NCBI GenBank assembly: GCA_019456245.1
Contig: VRUF01000165.1
Location: 1 to 6,590 of the forward strand
Reading direction: 5' to 3'
From: Planctomycetota bacterium
Lineage (GTDB): Bacteria; Planctomycetota; Phycisphaerae; Sedimentisphaerales; Anaerohalosphaeraceae
Length of the DNA stretch: 6,590 bases
A program made the translations under genes and the position numbers. This document shows, in pieces, positions 5,609 to 6,590 of this stretch; position 1 is the stretch's first letter; every line of letters starts with the position of its first letter. Under the pieces are notes generated by a model. It was not told where the DNA came from and searched no databases. It saw only the letters and a program-made list of their open reading frames with translations.

Positions 5609-6388
5609 TTATTTCTTAGCCGATTTCTTTTTCTTTACAGCTTTTTTGGCCTTCGTCTTTTCAACTGCTTTCTTTTTCGAAGCCGCTTTCGGTTTTTTTG
5701 CACGTGCTTTTTTCACGGTTTTTTTGGACTTCGTTTTTTTAACGGCTTTCTTTTTCGAAACCTTTTTCTTAGATGCCGGTTTTACGAATTTCTCAGCAGC
5801 ATCTCTTATGAGAGTATAGTATTCATACGCGTTGCTTGCGCTGATCTGTCTTTCAAGGAAACCTTCGATGCCGTGAGGGTTTGCTCGTGGATGTACCAGT
5901 TCAAGCCCTCGGAGGTATTCGACCATCTTTTTGTTGACCGGTATCGCATGGCCCTTAAGTGACGTCAAAAAGCAGTAACTCACGATAAAAGGAGTAATAC
6001 CTTCCATATTTTCGAGTTCTTTTCGCCCGGGACGTTTTCCCATTTCGGTAAGAGCCATTAGCGACACGGTGTTAAACTTGGTGAAGACGGAATTCAGTAA
6101 TTTTGACAGTGTATGTGCAACCCCACGCAGTTCTGAAGTTTCACCTCCAAGCACGTCGAGCATCTCTTCGGTTCTTGCCACACGCACGTCGTTATAGTCT
6201 ACGAAGTGCTTCTGCATTTTCCTCACAGTTGTTCTTACCGTACTCGATTTCAAATGCTCGGCCAGAACCGCAAAAATGACCGACTCGACGGGGTCGGAAT
6301 ATGTCGGAATATTAATCTCTGAGTGTTCTTTCTTTAAGGTTTTTAGAAGCACCGTCAGCTTTTTTGCGTACTTAGTACTGTCTTTCAT
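5609..6388 (-). CDS. HhH-GPD/endonuclease III-like protein with lysine-rich tail, probably non-catalytic
   Basis: A 259-residue protein in two parts. Residues 1-202 resemble the helix-hairpin-helix DNA glycosylase fold of endonuclease III: DPVESVIFAVLAEHLKSSTV (32-51) matches the early helix region, and LENMEGITPFIV (125-136) and AIPVNKKMVEYL (148-159) fall where endonuclease III has LPGVGRKTA and the VDTHV segment. By this alignment the catalytic Lys is Phe134 and the catalytic Asp is Asn152. The iron-sulfur cysteines are absent (only C139 is seen). Residues 203-259 are a Lys/Ala tail like histone H1, with KKKAVKKTKSKKTVKK repeated in similar form 26 residues later. The protein therefore probably binds DNA without cutting it; this is inference. 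The ATG lies one base after the upstream stop, so translation is probably coupled. An alternative is a diverged glycosylase using other residues. Confidence 0.7.
   Translation of the reverse strand: MKDSTKYAKKLTVLLKTLKKEHSEINIPTYSDPVESVIFAVLAEHLKSSTVRTTVRKMQKHFVDYNDVRVARTEEMLDVLGGETSELRGVAHTLSKLLNSVFTKFNTVSLMALTEMGKRPGRKELENMEGITPFIVSYCFLTSLKGHAIPVNKKMVEYLRGLELVHPRANPHGIEGFLERQISASNAYEYYTLIRDAAEKFVKPASKKKVSKKKAVKKTKSKKTVKKARAKKPKAASKKKAVEKTKAKKAVKKKKSAKK
5612..5758 (-). repeat. Internal 78-base tandem duplication coding the lysine tail
   Basis: Within the HhH-like gene, residues 211-236 and 237-259 align with a 26-residue period (SKKKAV-KTK-KK-VKK in both). At DNA level both units share CTTTCTTTTTCGAA (plus strand) at their start. 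This indicates expansion of the basic tail by duplication and a site prone to length change. Confidence 0.6.
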
Positions 6389-6389
6389 T

Positions 6390-6590
6390 TTAGCTCATTT
6401 CTTCATCGGTTTCAGGTTCCAACTCATCGTCATGCCGTTGAGCATCTTTTTGACGCAGTTCTTCGGCAGCCTGTTCGATGACCTTGAGTGTCTCAAGTGT
6501 CTTCTTGGTTTTACTGTCCTCCAATATACGAAGCAGGAGGGCGCTTCTAAGCGAAATATATTCGCTCAGCAGCGTCTGTATATGTATCGT
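6390..6590 (-). CDS. C-terminal end of an unrecognised acidic helical protein
   Basis: The last 66 codons of a gene that starts beyond the right edge; the frame is open to base 6590 and ends TAA at 6392-6390. The visible part is amphipathic and probably helical or coiled-coil (LRSALLLRILEDSKTKKTLETL, then IEQAAEELRQKDAQ), ending in an acidic tail (DDELEPETDEEMS). I cannot assign a family. Its stop is one base from the ATG of the HhH-like gene, so the two form an operon and may act together. An acidic tail beside a partner with a strongly basic tail is suggestive but proves nothing. Confidence 0.7.
   Translation of the reverse strand, partial: TIHIQTLLSEYISLRSALLLRILEDSKTKKTLETLKVIEQAAEELRQKDAQRHDDELEPETDEEMS

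Noticed and set aside
5595..5819. Phe-rich plus-strand frame resembling a membrane protein
   Set aside because: It is the complement of the Lys-codon-rich tail of the HhH-like gene; AAA/AAG runs read as Phe/Leu on the other strand.

Overview
This 6.6 kb window looks like ordinary chromosome from a Gram-negative-type, moderately AT-rich bacterium. Every gene I can support lies on the minus strand, so transcription runs from high to low coordinates. A Tat-exported type I sulfatase, a lipid A-type acyltransferase, a long-form HisG and proteins with histone-H1-like lysine tails together suggest Planctomycetota, possibly a Phycisphaerae-like lineage. That assignment is inference from gene content; no taxonomic marker was tested.

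In transcription order the window holds: the last 66 codons of an unrecognised acidic helical protein (6590-6390); one base later, a HhH-GPD/endonuclease III-like protein with a lysine-rich tail that appears to lack the catalytic residues (6388-5609); hisG, starting at TTG (5498-4623); a YebC/TACO1-family gene (4453-3704); tRNA-Ser(GGA) (3570-3483); a 587-base stretch without a convincing gene but with several hairpins; a small three-helix membrane protein (2895-2557); an LpxL/HtrB-like acyltransferase with a good sigma70-type promoter (2456-1506); a double zinc-ribbon (zf-TFIIB) protein (1437-910); and the N-terminal 286 residues of a sulfatase that runs off the left edge (859-1).

The genes do not form one pathway. 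hisG starts histidine biosynthesis but has no other his gene beside it. YebC acts in translation or gene regulation, the acyltransferase in outer-membrane lipid synthesis, and the sulfatase in desulfating exported substrates. The only tight coupling is between the two rightmost genes.

The most distinctive non-coding features are three copies of a palindromic intergenic repeat (4511-4554, 4581-4622, 5534-5604). Two of them end at or within a few bases of a stop codon, and one seems to carry a second hairpin inside its loop. Several spacers also consist of short degenerate direct repeats. I found no CRISPR array, insertion sequence, prophage gene or recognisable defence or other novel multi-gene system. 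The best leads are the apparently inactivated HhH protein with its duplicated basic tail, the nested repeat, and the sulfatase whose usual active-site His is Gln.
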